NCBI GenBank assembly: GCA_029945665.1
Contig: JAQSCZ010000023.1
Location: forward strand, 1 to 41,712
Direction of reading: 5' to 3'
Length of the DNA stretch: 41,712 bases
Origin: a bacterium
Lineage (GTDB): Bacteria > Bacteroidota > Bacteroidia > NS11-12g > UBA955
Shown: positions 1 through 7,606 of the stretch, piece by piece
How the letters are laid out: the number at the start of each line of letters is the position of its first letter
Position numbering within the stretch: position 1 is the first letter of the stretch
Notes under the pieces: model-generated
What the model saw: the letters and a program-made list of their open reading frames with translations, nothing else
Database searches by the model: none
What the model was told of the DNA's origin: nothing
Translations under genes and position numbers: made by a program

Positions 1-47
1 CCGCTAGTAAGCCGTGGTACCAGCCATATGTGCAACCTTCGTAACAG

Positions 48-518
48 TCATATATCATAATAAACATAAATACCTATAAATGGCTGGCTCGATTGCTTGT
101 TAATTTCTTCTCTGTTGTCATCAGTAATTTCTTCGGGAAATGGAACTCCCCAACAGGCCTCTGGTTGTGAATTAAAAAATATTCTATGGTTTGTTATTGC
201 TGATAAAAGATTAGTTAATCGGTTAAGTCTATTTGTTTGGTTTGAAGCAGATGACATTAAAGATTTGATTTCATTCCATTTATCAGGAACTTCTGGATTT
301 TCATTTTCGTCAACCCAATACTCTATTATTAGGGGAAAATCATTTATAAGATTTGACTTAGGTGCATTTTTAAAATCACAGGGATAAATTTGAAACTGGT
401 CATTGAACCTAAAGTTTGTCTTTAATGGAGTTTTGCTAAAAATAATATTTCTGTAAAATCGCTTCATTATTGGTTTTACTTTTACTTCTTCAGCGGGTTC
501 AACTGCTTTTTCCATCAT
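48..518 (-). CDS. Hypothetical protein, 156 aa, no recognised family
   Basis: I do not recognise this protein. It starts with two consecutive methionines (ATG at 518 or 515) and ends with a TGA at 48-50, so it is complete inside the window. The composition is soluble and rich in Asn, Pro and aromatic residues. There is no signal peptide or membrane segment, and no catalytic motif is obvious. A central Asn/Ser/Thr-rich stretch (around residues 85-110) looks helical. It lies at the window edge, oriented away from the tRNA and helicase, and no operon partner is visible. It could be an accessory gene brought in next to the tRNA, but nothing seen proves transfer. The open frame is long for such AT-rich DNA, which supports a real gene. 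Confidence 0.6.
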   Translation of the reverse strand: MMEKAVEPAEEVKVKPIMKRFYRNIIFSKTPLKTNFRFNDQFQIYPCDFKNAPKSNLINDFPLIIEYWVDENENPEVPDKWNEIKSLMSSASNQTNRLNRLTNLLSAITNHRIFFNSQPEACWGVPFPEEITDDNREEINKQSSQPFIGIYVYYDI

Positions 519-661
519 ATCTAAATTATTATACTTAATACAAACATATATAATTTATGGTCATCTGGGTTAGTAATTTAACCTTTTAGAAGTTGGGCTG
601 ACTTTATGAATATAAAAATCCACATGTGTGCAAATTGCGTGCAAATGAGAAAATAAAAAAG

Positions 662-681
662 GGTTTCAATTTCTTGAAACC
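662..681. terminator. Hairpin, possible terminator
   Basis: GGTTTCAA (662-669) pairs perfectly with TTGAAACC (674-681) around a 4-nt loop. An A-rich run precedes it (651-660) and T-rich sequence follows it, so it could end transcripts from either strand. No gene is immediately adjacent, which keeps the assignment tentative. Confidence 0.4.
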
Positions 682-752
682 TTTAGTATTATTGGTGTGG
701 AAGCAATACGCGAGATGTTGAACTTTTGGAATTTAGCTTTACTTGAAAATAC

Positions 753-800
753 TGTCCCGTGTTAGAGATTTTCGCTTCGCTCAAATCACAACACAGGACA
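753..800. repeat. Imperfect inverted repeat, 11-bp arms
   Basis: TGTCCCGTGTT (753-763) and AACACAGGACA (790-800) pair at 10 of 11 positions around a 26-nt loop containing TTCGCTTCGCTC. It looks like a dispersed intergenic palindrome rather than a terminator, because no T-tract follows. Confidence 0.4.
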
Positions 801-812
801 ACTAAAACAAAA

Positions 813-833
813 AATCCCGCTTTAGGCGGGATT
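813..833 (-). terminator. Terminator of the CAT tRNA
   Basis: AATCCCGC (813-820) pairs perfectly with GCGGGATT (826-833) around a 5-nt loop. Read on the minus strand, the stem is followed by TTTTTTGTTTT, a good intrinsic-terminator tail. It lies 13 nt beyond the 3' end of the minus-strand tRNA at 847-920. Confidence 0.75.
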
Positions 834-846
834 ATGTTTTAGTAAG

Positions 847-920
847 TGGGCCCTGCTGGAATCGAACCAGCCACCCTCTGATTATGAGTCAGACGCTCTA
901 ACCGAATGAGCTAAGGGCCC
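847..920 (-). tRNA. tRNA with CAT anticodon (Ile2 or elongator Met)
   Basis: The full cloverleaf folds: acceptor stem GGGCCCT, D-arm TAGCTCA, anticodon loop CTCATAA giving anticodon CAT, and T-arm GGTTCGATTCC. The discriminator is A and no CCA is encoded. A CAT anticodon fits elongator tRNA-Met or tRNA-Ile2, whose wobble C is changed to lysidine by TilS. The acceptor stem and the CTTAGCTCA start resemble tRNA-Ile2 more than tRNA-Met of other bacteria, so I lean towards Ile2 without certainty. A terminator follows at 813-833. Confidence 0.9.
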
Positions 921-1012
921 TAAAAGGATTGCAAATGTAGGAACTTCGTATTTATTTTCAAAACACCACTCACTAATTTTTTTCATTTTATGTATTTATC
1001 TTTTCCCTAGCC

Positions 1013-1020
1013 TACCTTTG
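1013..1020 (+). promoter_or_regulatory. Bacteroidota -7 element of the helicase gene
   Basis: TACCTTTG matches the phylum consensus TAnnTTTG exactly. It ends 18 bp before the ATG at 1039. No clean TTG is found 19-21 bp upstream. The element covers a TTG at 1018 that could be mistaken for the gene start, which shows that TTG lies at the promoter and is not the start codon. Confidence 0.7.
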
Positions 1021-1038
1021 CACTCCTATAATAGTACC

Positions 1039-2271
1039 ATGAAATTTGATAGATTTGAACTCACCAACGAAGTTAAAGACAATTTAAATAAACTTAAATT
1101 TTTTAGAACTACTGACATTCAATTCAAAGCCATACCACCCATTCTCAAAGGAGAAGATGTATTGGCAATTGCCCAAACAGGGACCGGTAAAACTGCCGCT
1201 TTCGCGATCCCGATTATAAATAAATTACAAAAAGAAAAATTGGGTCGGTCGAATGATTTTATAAAATGTTTGGTAATGGTGCCGACCCGTGAATTAGCTA
1301 TTCAAATAACAGAAGTATTCGAAAGTCTCTCAAAAGGAACTGGCGTTCGTTCCATTTGTATAACCGGTGGGGTCGATCAAGATCCGCAAATAGCTAAACT
1401 AAAAAAAGGAGTAGATATACTGATAGCGACTCCAGGGCGAATGTTCGATTTAATAAGTCAAGGGTATATCAATGTCAATTCTATCCGAATTCTGGTGCTA
1501 GACGAGGCCGACCACATGTTAAATCTTGGATTTATTAAGGACATAAAAGACATTGTTTCTAAATTACCTCAAAATCGACAAACCCTGTTTTTTTCTGCTA
1601 CCATTGATGATAGAATAAAAAAGACGGCCTATTTGATTGTTAGAAACGCCATAAGAATTCAGATATCGCCCGAAAATCCTGTCAATAAAAATATTCACCA
1701 TACGGTTGCCTCTATTGAAATGGATGATAAGCGCTTTTTCTTGGAGCGATTAATCAATGAACATGAAGGAAAAAAGATACTTGTTTTTGTTAGAACTAAA
1801 GTCAGAGCAGAGCGCGTTTTAAAAGCAATGGAGAGGGTAGGTATTGTTACCAAAACGATCCATGGCGACAAAGAACAAAACGACCGATTAACAGTGCTAA
1901 ATGAATTTAAAAAGGGACTGATAAGTATATTAATTGCCACTGATGTTTCTGCTCGTGGTATTGACATACCCAATGTTGATTATGTGGTTAATTACGATTT
2001 GCCCGATCAAGCCGAGAATTACGTGCATAGAGTGGGCCGCACAGGTAGAGCAGATAACAAAGGATTTGCAGTTTCATTTTGCAGCAATGAAGAGAAAACA
2101 TTGTTGAAGGATATTGAGGATTATATTGGACATACCATTGAAGTTTTAACAATCTTTAAAAAAGATTATGAAGAAACCATCGATTATTCAAGTGATGAAT
2201 CTGCGACCAATTGGCGTGATCTAATTGCCAACGATGACGAAAAACCTAAAAAGCGCGGGAAGCGCAAATAA
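1039..2271 (+). CDS. DEAD-box ATP-dependent RNA helicase
   Basis: This is an ATP-driven RNA-unwinding protein, likely acting in ribosome assembly or mRNA turnover. Ordered helicase motifs are visible in the 410-aa product: a Q motif near residues 21-37, motif I AQTGTGKT (45-52), Ia PTREL (82-86), TPGR (131-134), DEAD (155-158), SAT (186-188), then the C-terminal RecA domain with ARGIDIP and HRVGRTGRA. The tail is short and basic (KKRGKRK), as in RhlE-like helicases, and probably helps bind RNA. I chose the ATG at 1039 because the in-frame TTG at 1018 overlaps the -7 promoter element. The gene appears monocistronic. The RhlE-type subfamily is an inference; the family assignment is certain. Confidence 0.95.
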   Translation: MKFDRFELTNEVKDNLNKLKFFRTTDIQFKAIPPILKGEDVLAIAQTGTGKTAAFAIPIINKLQKEKLGRSNDFIKCLVMVPTRELAIQITEVFESLSKGTGVRSICITGGVDQDPQIAKLKKGVDILIATPGRMFDLISQGYINVNSIRILVLDEADHMLNLGFIKDIKDIVSKLPQNRQTLFFSATIDDRIKKTAYLIVRNAIRIQISPENPVNKNIHHTVASIEMDDKRFFLERLINEHEGKKILVFVRTKVRAERVLKAMERVGIVTKTIHGDKEQNDRLTVLNEFKKGLISILIATDVSARGIDIPNVDYVVNYDLPDQAENYVHRVGRTGRADNKGFAVSFCSNEEKTLLKDIEDYIGHTIEVLTIFKKDYEETIDYSSDESATNWRDLIANDDEKPKKRGKRK

Positions 2272-2595
2272 TTTCTTTGATAATTCAATTTTGAAAATAA
2301 TTCAACGCTTTTTTGGTATCATTTTTTTTGGTTTTCAAATTAAGTTTAAATAAAATAGATTTTTTTTTCTTGAATTTTGATTTTTTTTAATCCTGTGGAT
2401 TCCTTTTAAACTTATTATTACCAATGGTTTATGGATATTTGAATGTCGAAATAAAGTTTAAGAAAATACAGTACAACATAAATACAGTATTTTTTTTATA
2501 CAAAGGCTTTGTTTTCTCAATTCATTGGCCTACTTTTGCAGTCCTTTTGGAAGAAAATACTTGTTTTCTTATAAAAAAGATACGTTCTTTATCAT
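2272..2595. other. Intergenic region before the tRNA cluster
   Basis: Very AT-rich with long T-runs (2324-2332, 2362-2369). It contains the tRNA/tuf promoter (2508-2538). I see no coding capacity and no clear terminator for the helicase. An open frame running into the tRNA is not a gene. Confidence 0.6.
2508..2538 (+). promoter_or_regulatory. Strong promoter of the tRNA-tuf-rpo block
   Basis: TTTG (2508-2511), a 19-bp spacer and TACTTTTG (2531-2538) together match the full Bacteroidota sigma-A consensus TTTG-N19-21-TAnnTTTG. Transcription should begin near 2543-2546, about 50 nt before tRNA-Thr. No other complete match is seen between here and secE, so it probably drives the whole tRNA-tuf unit. 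Confidence 0.85.
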
Positions 2596-2668
2596 GCCAC
2601 TTTAGCTCAGCTGGTAGAGCAACTGATTTGTAATCAGTAGGTCGTTGGTTCGATCCCGACAAGTGGCT
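2596..2668 (+). tRNA. tRNA-Thr(TGT)
   Basis: Complete cloverleaf: acceptor GCCACTT/AAGTGGC, anticodon stem ACTGA/TCAGT with loop TTTGTAA giving TGT, T-arm GGTTCGATCC, discriminator T, no encoded CCA. It is the first gene of the tRNA cluster that precedes tuf, and matches the position of thrU in the Escherichia coli tufB operon. Confidence 0.95.
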
Positions 2669-2682
2669 CATCGCATTGCATT

Positions 2683-2763
2683 GGGGAGTTTCCAGAGTGG
2701 CTAAATGGGACAGACTGTAAATCTGTTACTTCGGTTTCGGTGGTTCGAATCCACCACTCCCCA
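2683..2763 (+). tRNA. tRNA-Tyr(GTA)
   Basis: Class II tRNA with a long variable arm. Acceptor GGGGAGT/ACTCCCC, anticodon stem ACAGA/TCTGT with loop CTGTAAA giving GTA, T-arm GGTTCGAATCC, discriminator A. It lies 14 nt after tRNA-Thr, so the two are surely co-transcribed. Confidence 0.95.
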
Positions 2764-2867
2764 CGCAACGAGATAGAAAAAGCCTCAAAACTTTTTCTAT
2801 TTTACGCATCGGTAGATTCTGCTGCTAATTCAGTCATTGCATACCAATGTAAAATGACTTTAACAGC

Positions 2868-2979
2868 GAGTAAAAGAAAATTGCGGGAGTAGCTCATCCC
2901 GATTGCTATCGGGAGGTAGGCGACAGCCGAGACTTATGATTGCAGTCAATGAGTAAAAGAAAATTGCGGGAGTAGCTCA
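2868..2979 (+). repeat. 29-bp direct repeat covering the 5' part of tRNA-Gly
   Basis: Positions 2868-2896 and 2951-2979 are identical over 29 bp, offset by 83 bp. The copies contain the upstream spacer (GAGTAAAAGAAAATT) and the first 14 nt of tRNA-Gly. This shows a local duplication that included the tRNA start. Confidence 0.9.
2883..2928 (+). pseudogene. Broken partial tRNA-Gly copy with inserted palindrome
   Basis: It begins with the first 14 nt of the intact tRNA-Gly at 2966. Then TCCCGATTGCTATCGGGA (2897-2914), a hairpin with 7-bp arms and a 4-nt loop, stands in place of the three bases GTT. The tRNA sequence resumes as GGTAG, loses one A, continues as GCGACAGCC (2920-2928) and stops before the anticodon. 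It cannot fold into a tRNA. The likely history is duplication of the tRNA start followed by insertion of, or rearrangement around, a small palindromic repeat. Confidence 0.75.
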
Positions 2980-3038
2980 GTTGGTAGAGCGACAGCCTTC
3001 CAAGCTGTAGGTCGCGGGTTCGAGCCTCGTCTCCCGCT
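2966..3038 (+). tRNA. tRNA-Gly(TCC)
   Basis: Intact cloverleaf: acceptor GCGGGAG/CTCCCGC, anticodon stem ACAGC/GCTGT with loop CTTCCAA giving TCC, T-arm GGTTCGAGCC, discriminator T. Its 5' half is duplicated in the broken copy at 2883-2928. Confidence 0.95.
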
Positions 3039-3183
3039 CGGAAAATTGAGGGAAGATAATCAAATAGTTTGCGGGGTTCGTCCCAATAATTATTGAAATT
3101 ATCTACCACTCTAGGAGTAGGTTAACATTGAGATTGCTGGTAACAATTTAAAATGTATGACTTATCCCAAAGCAGATAACCAA

Positions 3184-3255
3184 GCCGTTGTAGCTCAGGG
3201 GTAGAGCACTTCCTTGGTAAGGAAGAGGCCAAGGGTTCAAATCCCTTCAATGGCT
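3184..3255 (+). tRNA. tRNA-Thr(GGT)
   Basis: Intact cloverleaf: acceptor GCCGTTG/CAATGGC, anticodon stem CTTCC/GGAAG with loop TTGGTAA giving GGT, T-arm GGTTCAAATCC, discriminator T. It is the last tRNA before tuf, in the place of thrT in the E. coli tufB operon. Confidence 0.95.
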
Positions 3256-3359
3256 CAGTTGGTTAGATAAAAGTAAGAAATACTAACATCAAGTAATTGT
3301 TGTGCACTATATAGAAATTAAAATATAAATAAAAATAACAATTAAATTAAATTTAAATC

Positions 3360-4547
3360 ATGGCAAAAGAAACATTTGACCGCTCCAAAGCCCACGTTAA
3401 CATTGGTACTATCGGTCACGTTGACCACGGTAAAACCACTCTAACAGCAGCAATTACTAAAGTATTGTCTGATGCGGGTTTATCAGAAGCTCGTTCTTTC
3501 GAATCAATTGATTCGGCTCCGGAAGAAAAAGAACGCGGTATTACAATCAATACTGCACACGTTGAGTACTCAACAGCTACACGTCACTATGCACACGTAG
3601 ATTGCCCGGGTCACGCTGACTATGTTAAAAACATGGTTACTGGTGCTGCGCAAATGGACGGTGCTATTCTTGTTGTTGCTGCAACTGACGGACCAATGCC
3701 CCAAACCCGTGAGCACATTTTGTTAGCTCGTCAGGTTGGTGTACCTCGTCTTGTTGTATTTATGAACAAATGTGATAGTGTTGACGATCCAGAATTATTA
3801 GACTTAGTTGAAATGGAAGTTCGTGAATTATTGAGCTTCTATAATTTTGATGGTGACAATACACCAGTTATCCGTGGTTCTGCTTTAGGTGGATTGAACG
3901 GAGATCCTGCTTGGGTTGGAAAAATCATGGAATTAATGGATGCAGTTGATACCTGGATTCCAATTCCACCAAGATTGATCGATCAACCATTCTTGATGCC
4001 AGTTGAAGACGTGTTCTCTATCACAGGTCGTGGTACTGTTGCAACAGGTCGTATCGAAAGAGGTATAATTAACGTTGGTGATCCAGTAGAAATTATTGGT
4101 TTAGGTGATGTTAAAATGACTTCAACTATTACTGGTGTTGAAATGTTCCGTAAATTATTAGACAGAGGTGAAGCTGGTGATAACGCTGGTATGCTTTTGC
4201 GTGGTATCGATAAAGAACAAATCAAAAGAGGTATGGTTATTTGCAAGCCGGGTTCTGTAACTCCTCACACTAAATTCAAAGCTGAAGTATACGTATTAAG
4301 CAAAGAAGAAGGTGGAAGACATACGCCATTCTTTAACAAATACCGTCCACAGTTTTATTTCCGTACCACTGACATGACAGGTGAATGTAAATTACCAGAA
4401 GGTGTAGAAATGTGTATGCCTGGTGATAACATCACAATGACAGTTGAGTTGATACAACCAATTGCAATGGAAAAAACATTGCGTTTCGCTATCCGTGAGG
4501 GTGGTAGAACAATTGGTGCTGGTCAGGTTACTGAGATTTTAGACTAA
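3360..4547 (+). CDS. tuf: Elongation factor Tu
   Basis: EF-Tu is the cytoplasmic GTPase that delivers aminoacyl-tRNA to the ribosomal A site. The 395-aa length is normal. GTP-binding motifs are all present: G1 GHVDHGKT (19-26), the switch I region with RGITI (59-63), G3 DCPGH (81-85), G4 NKCD (136-139) and a GSAL G5 motif. Domains 2 and 3 follow, with the usual [13 protein letters not shown] stretch. The gene is downstream of four tRNAs and upstream of tRNA-Trp and secE, and is probably transcribed from the promoter at 2508-2538. Codons are strongly biased, as expected for a very highly expressed gene. Confidence 0.99.
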   Translation: MAKETFDRSKAHVNIGTIGHVDHGKTTLTAAITKVLSDAGLSEARSFESIDSAPEEKERGITINTAHVEYSTATRHYAHVDCPGHADYVKNMVTGAAQMDGAILVVAATDGPMPQTREHILLARQVGVPRLVVFMNKCDSVDDPELLDLVEMEVRELLSFYNFDGDNTPVIRGSALGGLNGDPAWVGKIMELMDAVDTWIPIPPRLIDQPFLMPVEDVFSITGRGTVATGRIERGIINVGDPVEIIGLGDVKMTSTITGVEMFRKLLDRGEAGDNAGMLLRGIDKEQIKRGMVICKPGSVTPHTKFKAEVYVLSKEEGGRHTPFFNKYRPQFYFRTTDMTGECKLPEGVEMCMPGDNITMTVELIQPIAMEKTLRFAIREGGRTIGAGQVTEILD

Positions 4548-4564
4548 CTAAATTATTATACATA

Positions 4565-4596
4565 GCCATTGGTTATTGTCACCATTGACCAATGGC
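4565..4596. repeat. Hairpin between tuf and tRNA-Trp
   Basis: GCCATTGGT (4565-4573) pairs perfectly with ACCAATGGC (4588-4596) around a 14-nt loop, with further CCATTG units in and after the loop. No T-tract follows, so it is more likely a processing or stability element, or a small intergenic repeat, than a terminator. Confidence 0.6.
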
Positions 4597-4608
4597 CATT
4601 GTCTATAA

Positions 4609-4679
4609 ACGGGAATAGTTCAATGGTAGAATAGAGGTCTCCAAAACCTTTGATCAGGGTTCGAATCCTTGTTCCCGTG
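4609..4679 (+). tRNA. tRNA-Trp(CCA)
   Basis: Cloverleaf with acceptor ACGGGAA/TTCCCGT, anticodon loop CTCCAAA giving CCA, T-arm GGTTCGAATCC, and discriminator G as expected for tRNA-Trp. It sits between tuf and secE, an arrangement common in Bacteroidota. Confidence 0.95.
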
Positions 4680-4743
4680 CAAAAAAGAAAAACGAGCGAA
4701 GCCGCATTAATGCCAATTAAAAGCAAATAAAGAAATTAACAAA

Positions 4744-4938
4744 ATGGAAAAATTAAGGAATATGTGGAATCTTACAGTAGATGAATTACTTAACAAAGTA
4801 ACTTGGCCTACTTGGGACCAATTGCGTGAAAGTGCAATCATTGTACTTATCGCGTCGGTAATTTTTGCCGCCATTGTTTGGGTAATAGATTATCTGTTAG
4901 GAAATGGATTAACCTTTTTCTACAATTTCTTTAAATAA
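4744..4938 (+). CDS. secE: Preprotein translocase subunit SecE
   Basis: SecE is the small essential subunit that clamps SecY in the inner-membrane protein channel. The 64-aa product is the short single-helix form. It has an amphipathic N-terminal part with the diagnostic NKVTWPTWDQL (residues 18-28), then one membrane helix at about 33-53. The ATG at 4744 follows AAAGAAATTAACAAA with no Shine-Dalgarno sequence. nusG starts 5 bp after the stop, so the two genes are co-transcribed. Confidence 0.95.
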   Translation: MEKLRNMWNLTVDELLNKVTWPTWDQLRESAIIVLIASVIFAAIVWVIDYLLGNGLTFFYNFFK

Positions 4939-4943
4939 TTAAA

Positions 4944-5486
4944 ATGGAAGTTACAGATCTTCAATGGTACGTGGTGAGAGCCATCTCCGGTCAAGAAAAA
5001 AAGGTAAAAGCAAATCTTGAAAGTGAGCTTGAAAAAGCTAAACTTACAGATTATGTGCCTCAGATTCTTATCCCAATGGAGAAAGTATATACCATTAAAA
5101 ATGGCAAAAAAATTGCCAAAGACAAAAATTATTTCCCTGGATATATCTTAGTGCAAATGAAATTTTATGGTGAAGTTGAAGCAACCATAAAAGGTATCAA
5201 TGGGGTCGTAGGGTTTTTAGGTTCCAAAGAAGGACCTGTGCCGCTTAGACAGGCAGAAGTTAACAGAATTTTAGGTAATGCAGATGAAAATGGAGCAATC
5301 GATCCGGAAGGAACAGAACCATTCATCGTAGGAGAGCCAATCAAAGTAACCGATGGTCCATTCAGTGGATTCAGTGGTGTGATTGAGGAAGTAAATGACG
5401 AGAAGAAAAAGGTTAAGGTAATGGTGAAAATTTTCGGAAGAAGAACACCATTGGAACTTAACTACAACCAAATAGAAAAAGAATAA
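4944..5486 (+). CDS. nusG: Transcription elongation/antitermination factor NusG
   Basis: NusG binds RNA polymerase, supports elongation and links it to Rho or the ribosome. The 180-aa product has an N-terminal NGN domain starting WYVVRAISGQE and containing YFPGYILV near residue 65, which binds the clamp helices. The C-terminal KOW domain spans about 127-178 (VGEPIKVTDGPFSGFSG). The length is normal. It lies between secE and rplK (14-bp gap), the canonical order. Confidence 0.97.
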   Translation: MEVTDLQWYVVRAISGQEKKVKANLESELEKAKLTDYVPQILIPMEKVYTIKNGKKIAKDKNYFPGYILVQMKFYGEVEATIKGINGVVGFLGSKEGPVPLRQAEVNRILGNADENGAIDPEGTEPFIVGEPIKVTDGPFSGFSGVIEEVNDEKKKVKVMVKIFGRRTPLELNYNQIEKE

Positions 5487-5500
5487 ATAAATAGCATAAC

Positions 5501-5938
5501 ATGGCAAAAGAAGTATCAGGATTCGTAAGATTACAAGTAAAAGGCGGACAAGCAAATCCCGCACCTCCCATTGGACCTGCTCTGGGCTCAAAAGGTGTTA
5601 ACATCATGGAGTTTTGTAAACAATTTAATGCGCGTACCCAAGATAAAATGGGTAAGGTTCTACCGGTTTTATTGACAGTGTTCTCTGACAAATCGTTCGA
5701 GTTCATTATCAAGACCCCTCCAGTAGCAGTGCAAATTTTGGAGTACACTAAAGTAGCAAAAGGTTCAGCTGAACCAAATCGTAAAAAACTAGGTGAATTA
5801 ACTTGGGATCAAGTTAAAACAATCGCCGAAGAAAAAATGCCCGATTTAAATTGCTTCGAAGTAGAGTCTGCCATGAACATGGTAGCCGGAACCGCTAGAA
5901 GTATGGGTATCACAATCGCAGGAAATAAACCATTTTAA
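5501..5938 (+). CDS. rplK: Large ribosomal subunit protein uL11
   Basis: L11 forms the GTPase-associated centre of the 50S subunit with 23S rRNA and the L10/L12 stalk. The 145-aa length is standard. Diagnostic stretches include [15 protein letters not shown] near residues 14-28 and the C-terminal rRNA-binding domain ending GTARSMGI. rplA follows after 11 bp. Confidence 0.98.
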   Translation: MAKEVSGFVRLQVKGGQANPAPPIGPALGSKGVNIMEFCKQFNARTQDKMGKVLPVLLTVFSDKSFEFIIKTPPVAVQILEYTKVAKGSAEPNRKKLGELTWDQVKTIAEEKMPDLNCFEVESAMNMVAGTARSMGITIAGNKPF

Positions 5939-5949
5939 GAGAATAAACA

Positions 5950-6645
5950 ATGGCACTTACAAAAAATAGAAAAATCGTTGCAGCAAAAGTAGATAGCGCT
6001 AAAGTTTATTCTTTAGATGAAGCAACTAAAATATTGAAAGGTATAAGTTTCACAAAATTCGATTCATCAGTTGATATTGATGTTCGTCTTGGTGTTGATC
6101 CTAAACAAGCTTCACAAATGGTGAGAGGTGTTTCCACCTTGCCACATGGTACTGGTAAAACTATCAAAGTTTTAGTATTGTGTACACCTGATAAAGAAGC
6201 AGAAGCAAAAGCAGCTGGTGCTGATTATGTGGGTTTAGATGATTATATCGAAAAAATCAGCGGTGGCTGGTTAGACGTTGACATAATAATTACCATGCCT
6301 GCTGTAATGGCAAAGCTTGGTAAATTAGGAAAAATATTAGGGCCACGTAACTTAATGCCAAATCCAAAATCAGGAACTGTTACTCCTGACGTTGCTAAGG
6401 CGGTGACTGAAGTAAAAGCCGGTAAAATCGATTTCAAAGTTGATAAAACTGGTATCATTCATGCATCTATTGGTAAAGTTAGCTTTCAACCTAATCAAAT
6501 CGCGGAGAATGCAGTAGAAATAATGCAAACTCTTAGCAAACTAAAGCCCTCTTCTTCCAAGGGGACTTACTTTAAAAGCGTTTACTTAAGCTCTACCATG
6601 AGTCCAAGTTTATGCATTGATATCAAATCAATTCCAGGAATTTAA
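5950..6645 (+). CDS. rplA: Large ribosomal subunit protein uL1
   Basis: L1 builds the mobile stalk that helps release deacylated tRNA, and in many bacteria it represses its own operon. The 231-aa product shows the family signature around [10 protein letters not shown] (residues 136-145), followed by the [10 protein letters not shown] segment. The N-terminal part has the usual SLDEA start of domain I. It overlaps nothing and sits 2 bp before rplJ, so the two are translationally close. I did not find a clear L1-binding mimic in the short leader before rplK. Confidence 0.97.
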   Translation: MALTKNRKIVAAKVDSAKVYSLDEATKILKGISFTKFDSSVDIDVRLGVDPKQASQMVRGVSTLPHGTGKTIKVLVLCTPDKEAEAKAAGADYVGLDDYIEKISGGWLDVDIIITMPAVMAKLGKLGKILGPRNLMPNPKSGTVTPDVAKAVTEVKAGKIDFKVDKTGIIHASIGKVSFQPNQIAENAVEIMQTLSKLKPSSSKGTYFKSVYLSSTMSPSLCIDIKSIPGI

Positions 6646-6647
6646 AA

Positions 6648-7169
6648 ATGAAAAGAGAAGACAAAAACGTAGCAATCGCTCAACTTACCGAGAAGCTTAA
6701 AGCTCATGACATTTTGTATTTTGCAGATACTTCAAGTATCTCTGCTAATAATACAAATAGTTTGAGAAGAGAACTTTTCAAAGGGGGCATTCAGATGCAG
6801 GTAGCAAAAAATACTTTGATATTTAAAGCTATGCAAAACTCCGGAAAAGATTTTGGTGATTTAGAGAACATTTTAAAAGGTACTACCGCAATTCTAGTAA
6901 GCGATAACGCAAAAGCTCCTGCTCAAGCAATATTGAAATTCAGAAAAAAAGGTACTAAACCCGAACTAAAAGGTGCTTATATTGATAGTGCAATTTACAT
7001 TGGCGACAATCAATTATTAGCATTGAGTACTCTAAAATCAAAAGAGGAAATGATCGGAGAGATAGTTGGATTATTACAATCTCCAGCTAAAAATGTAATT
7101 TCTGGCTTAAAGAGCGGTGGTAGCAAAATTGCTGGTATCGTGAAAACTTTGCAAGAAAGAGCAAATTAA
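6648..7169 (+). CDS. rplJ: Large ribosomal subunit protein uL10
   Basis: L10 anchors the L7/L12 dimers to the 50S stalk base. The 173-aa product has the N-terminal rRNA-binding domain (with the VAKNTL motif near residue 53) and a C-terminal helix that carries L12 dimers. The gene starts only 2 bp after rplA. There is therefore no room for the long L10-binding leader known from E. coli upstream of this gene, and any L10 autoregulation must use another site. Confidence 0.97.
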   Translation: MKREDKNVAIAQLTEKLKAHDILYFADTSSISANNTNSLRRELFKGGIQMQVAKNTLIFKAMQNSGKDFGDLENILKGTTAILVSDNAKAPAQAILKFRKKGTKPELKGAYIDSAIYIGDNQLLALSTLKSKEEMIGEIVGLLQSPAKNVISGLKSGGSKIAGIVKTLQERAN

Positions 7170-7205
7170 AAATTTATTAACAAACAAAAAAAACAATTAA
7201 AAAAA

Positions 7206-7583
7206 ATGTCAGATTTAAAAGCATTTGCTGAACAATTAGTTAATCTTACCGTTAAACAGGTAAACGAATTAGCTCAAATTTTGAAAGATGAGTATGGTAT
7301 CGAACCAGCTGCTGCCGCAGCTGTAGCTGCAGCCCCTGCTGCAGGTGGTGGCGCAGAAGCTGCTGCTGTTCAAACAGAATTTACTGTAATCCTTAAAGCT
7401 GCCGGTCCTAACAAATTAAACGTTGTTAAGGTAGTTAAAGATTTAACTGGTCTTGGCTTGAAAGAAGCTAAAGATTTAGTTGATGGCGCTCCAAAACCTG
7501 TAAAAGAGAACATTGCTAAAGACGAAGCTGAAGCATTGAAAGCTAAACTTACAGAAACTGGTGCAGAAGTTGAGATTAAGTAA
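7206..7583 (+). CDS. rplL: Large ribosomal subunit protein bL12 (L7/L12)
   Basis: This is the multi-copy stalk protein that recruits translational GTPases. The 125-aa product has an N-terminal dimerisation domain (1-30), an alanine/glycine-rich flexible hinge (about 35-55) and the C-terminal factor-binding domain with [14 protein letters not shown]. The hinge is longer in alanines than in E. coli but normal for the phylum. A strong hairpin follows before rpoB, which probably reduces polymerase synthesis relative to stalk protein. Confidence 0.98.
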   Translation: MSDLKAFAEQLVNLTVKQVNELAQILKDEYGIEPAAAAAVAAAPAAGGGAEAAAVQTEFTVILKAAGPNKLNVVKVVKDLTGLGLKEAKDLVDGAPKPVKENIAKDEAEALKAKLTETGAEVEIK

Positions 7584-7606
7584 TCTCATTTTACGCTAAA
7601 AATTTT

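Larger units (their letters stand above)
519..846. other. Intergenic region with three hairpins
   Basis: No gene is supported here. The stretch holds three inverted repeats described separately (662-681, 753-800 and 813-833). The part between 690 and 750 is open in two frames but has no start, promoter or recognisable product, so I treat it as non-coding or a remnant. Confidence 0.5.

Noticed and set aside
690-750. Remnant of an integrase or attachment site next to the tRNA
   Set aside because: No repeat of the tRNA 3' end and no integrase sequence could be found, so there is no evidence for an integrated element.
1018-1038. TTG start that would lengthen the helicase by seven residues
   Set aside because: The TTG is part of the -7 promoter element TACCTTTG, so it lies upstream of the transcript start.
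2424-2633. Plus-strand open frame entering tRNA-Thr
   Set aside because: It spans the promoter at 2508-2538 and the 5' half of the tRNA, so it cannot be a real protein gene.
2906-3109. Minus-strand open frame containing EARTRDLQLGRLSLYQLSY
   Set aside because: It is antisense to tRNA-Gly. This peptide pattern arises whenever such tRNA genes are translated backwards and is a well-known false gene.
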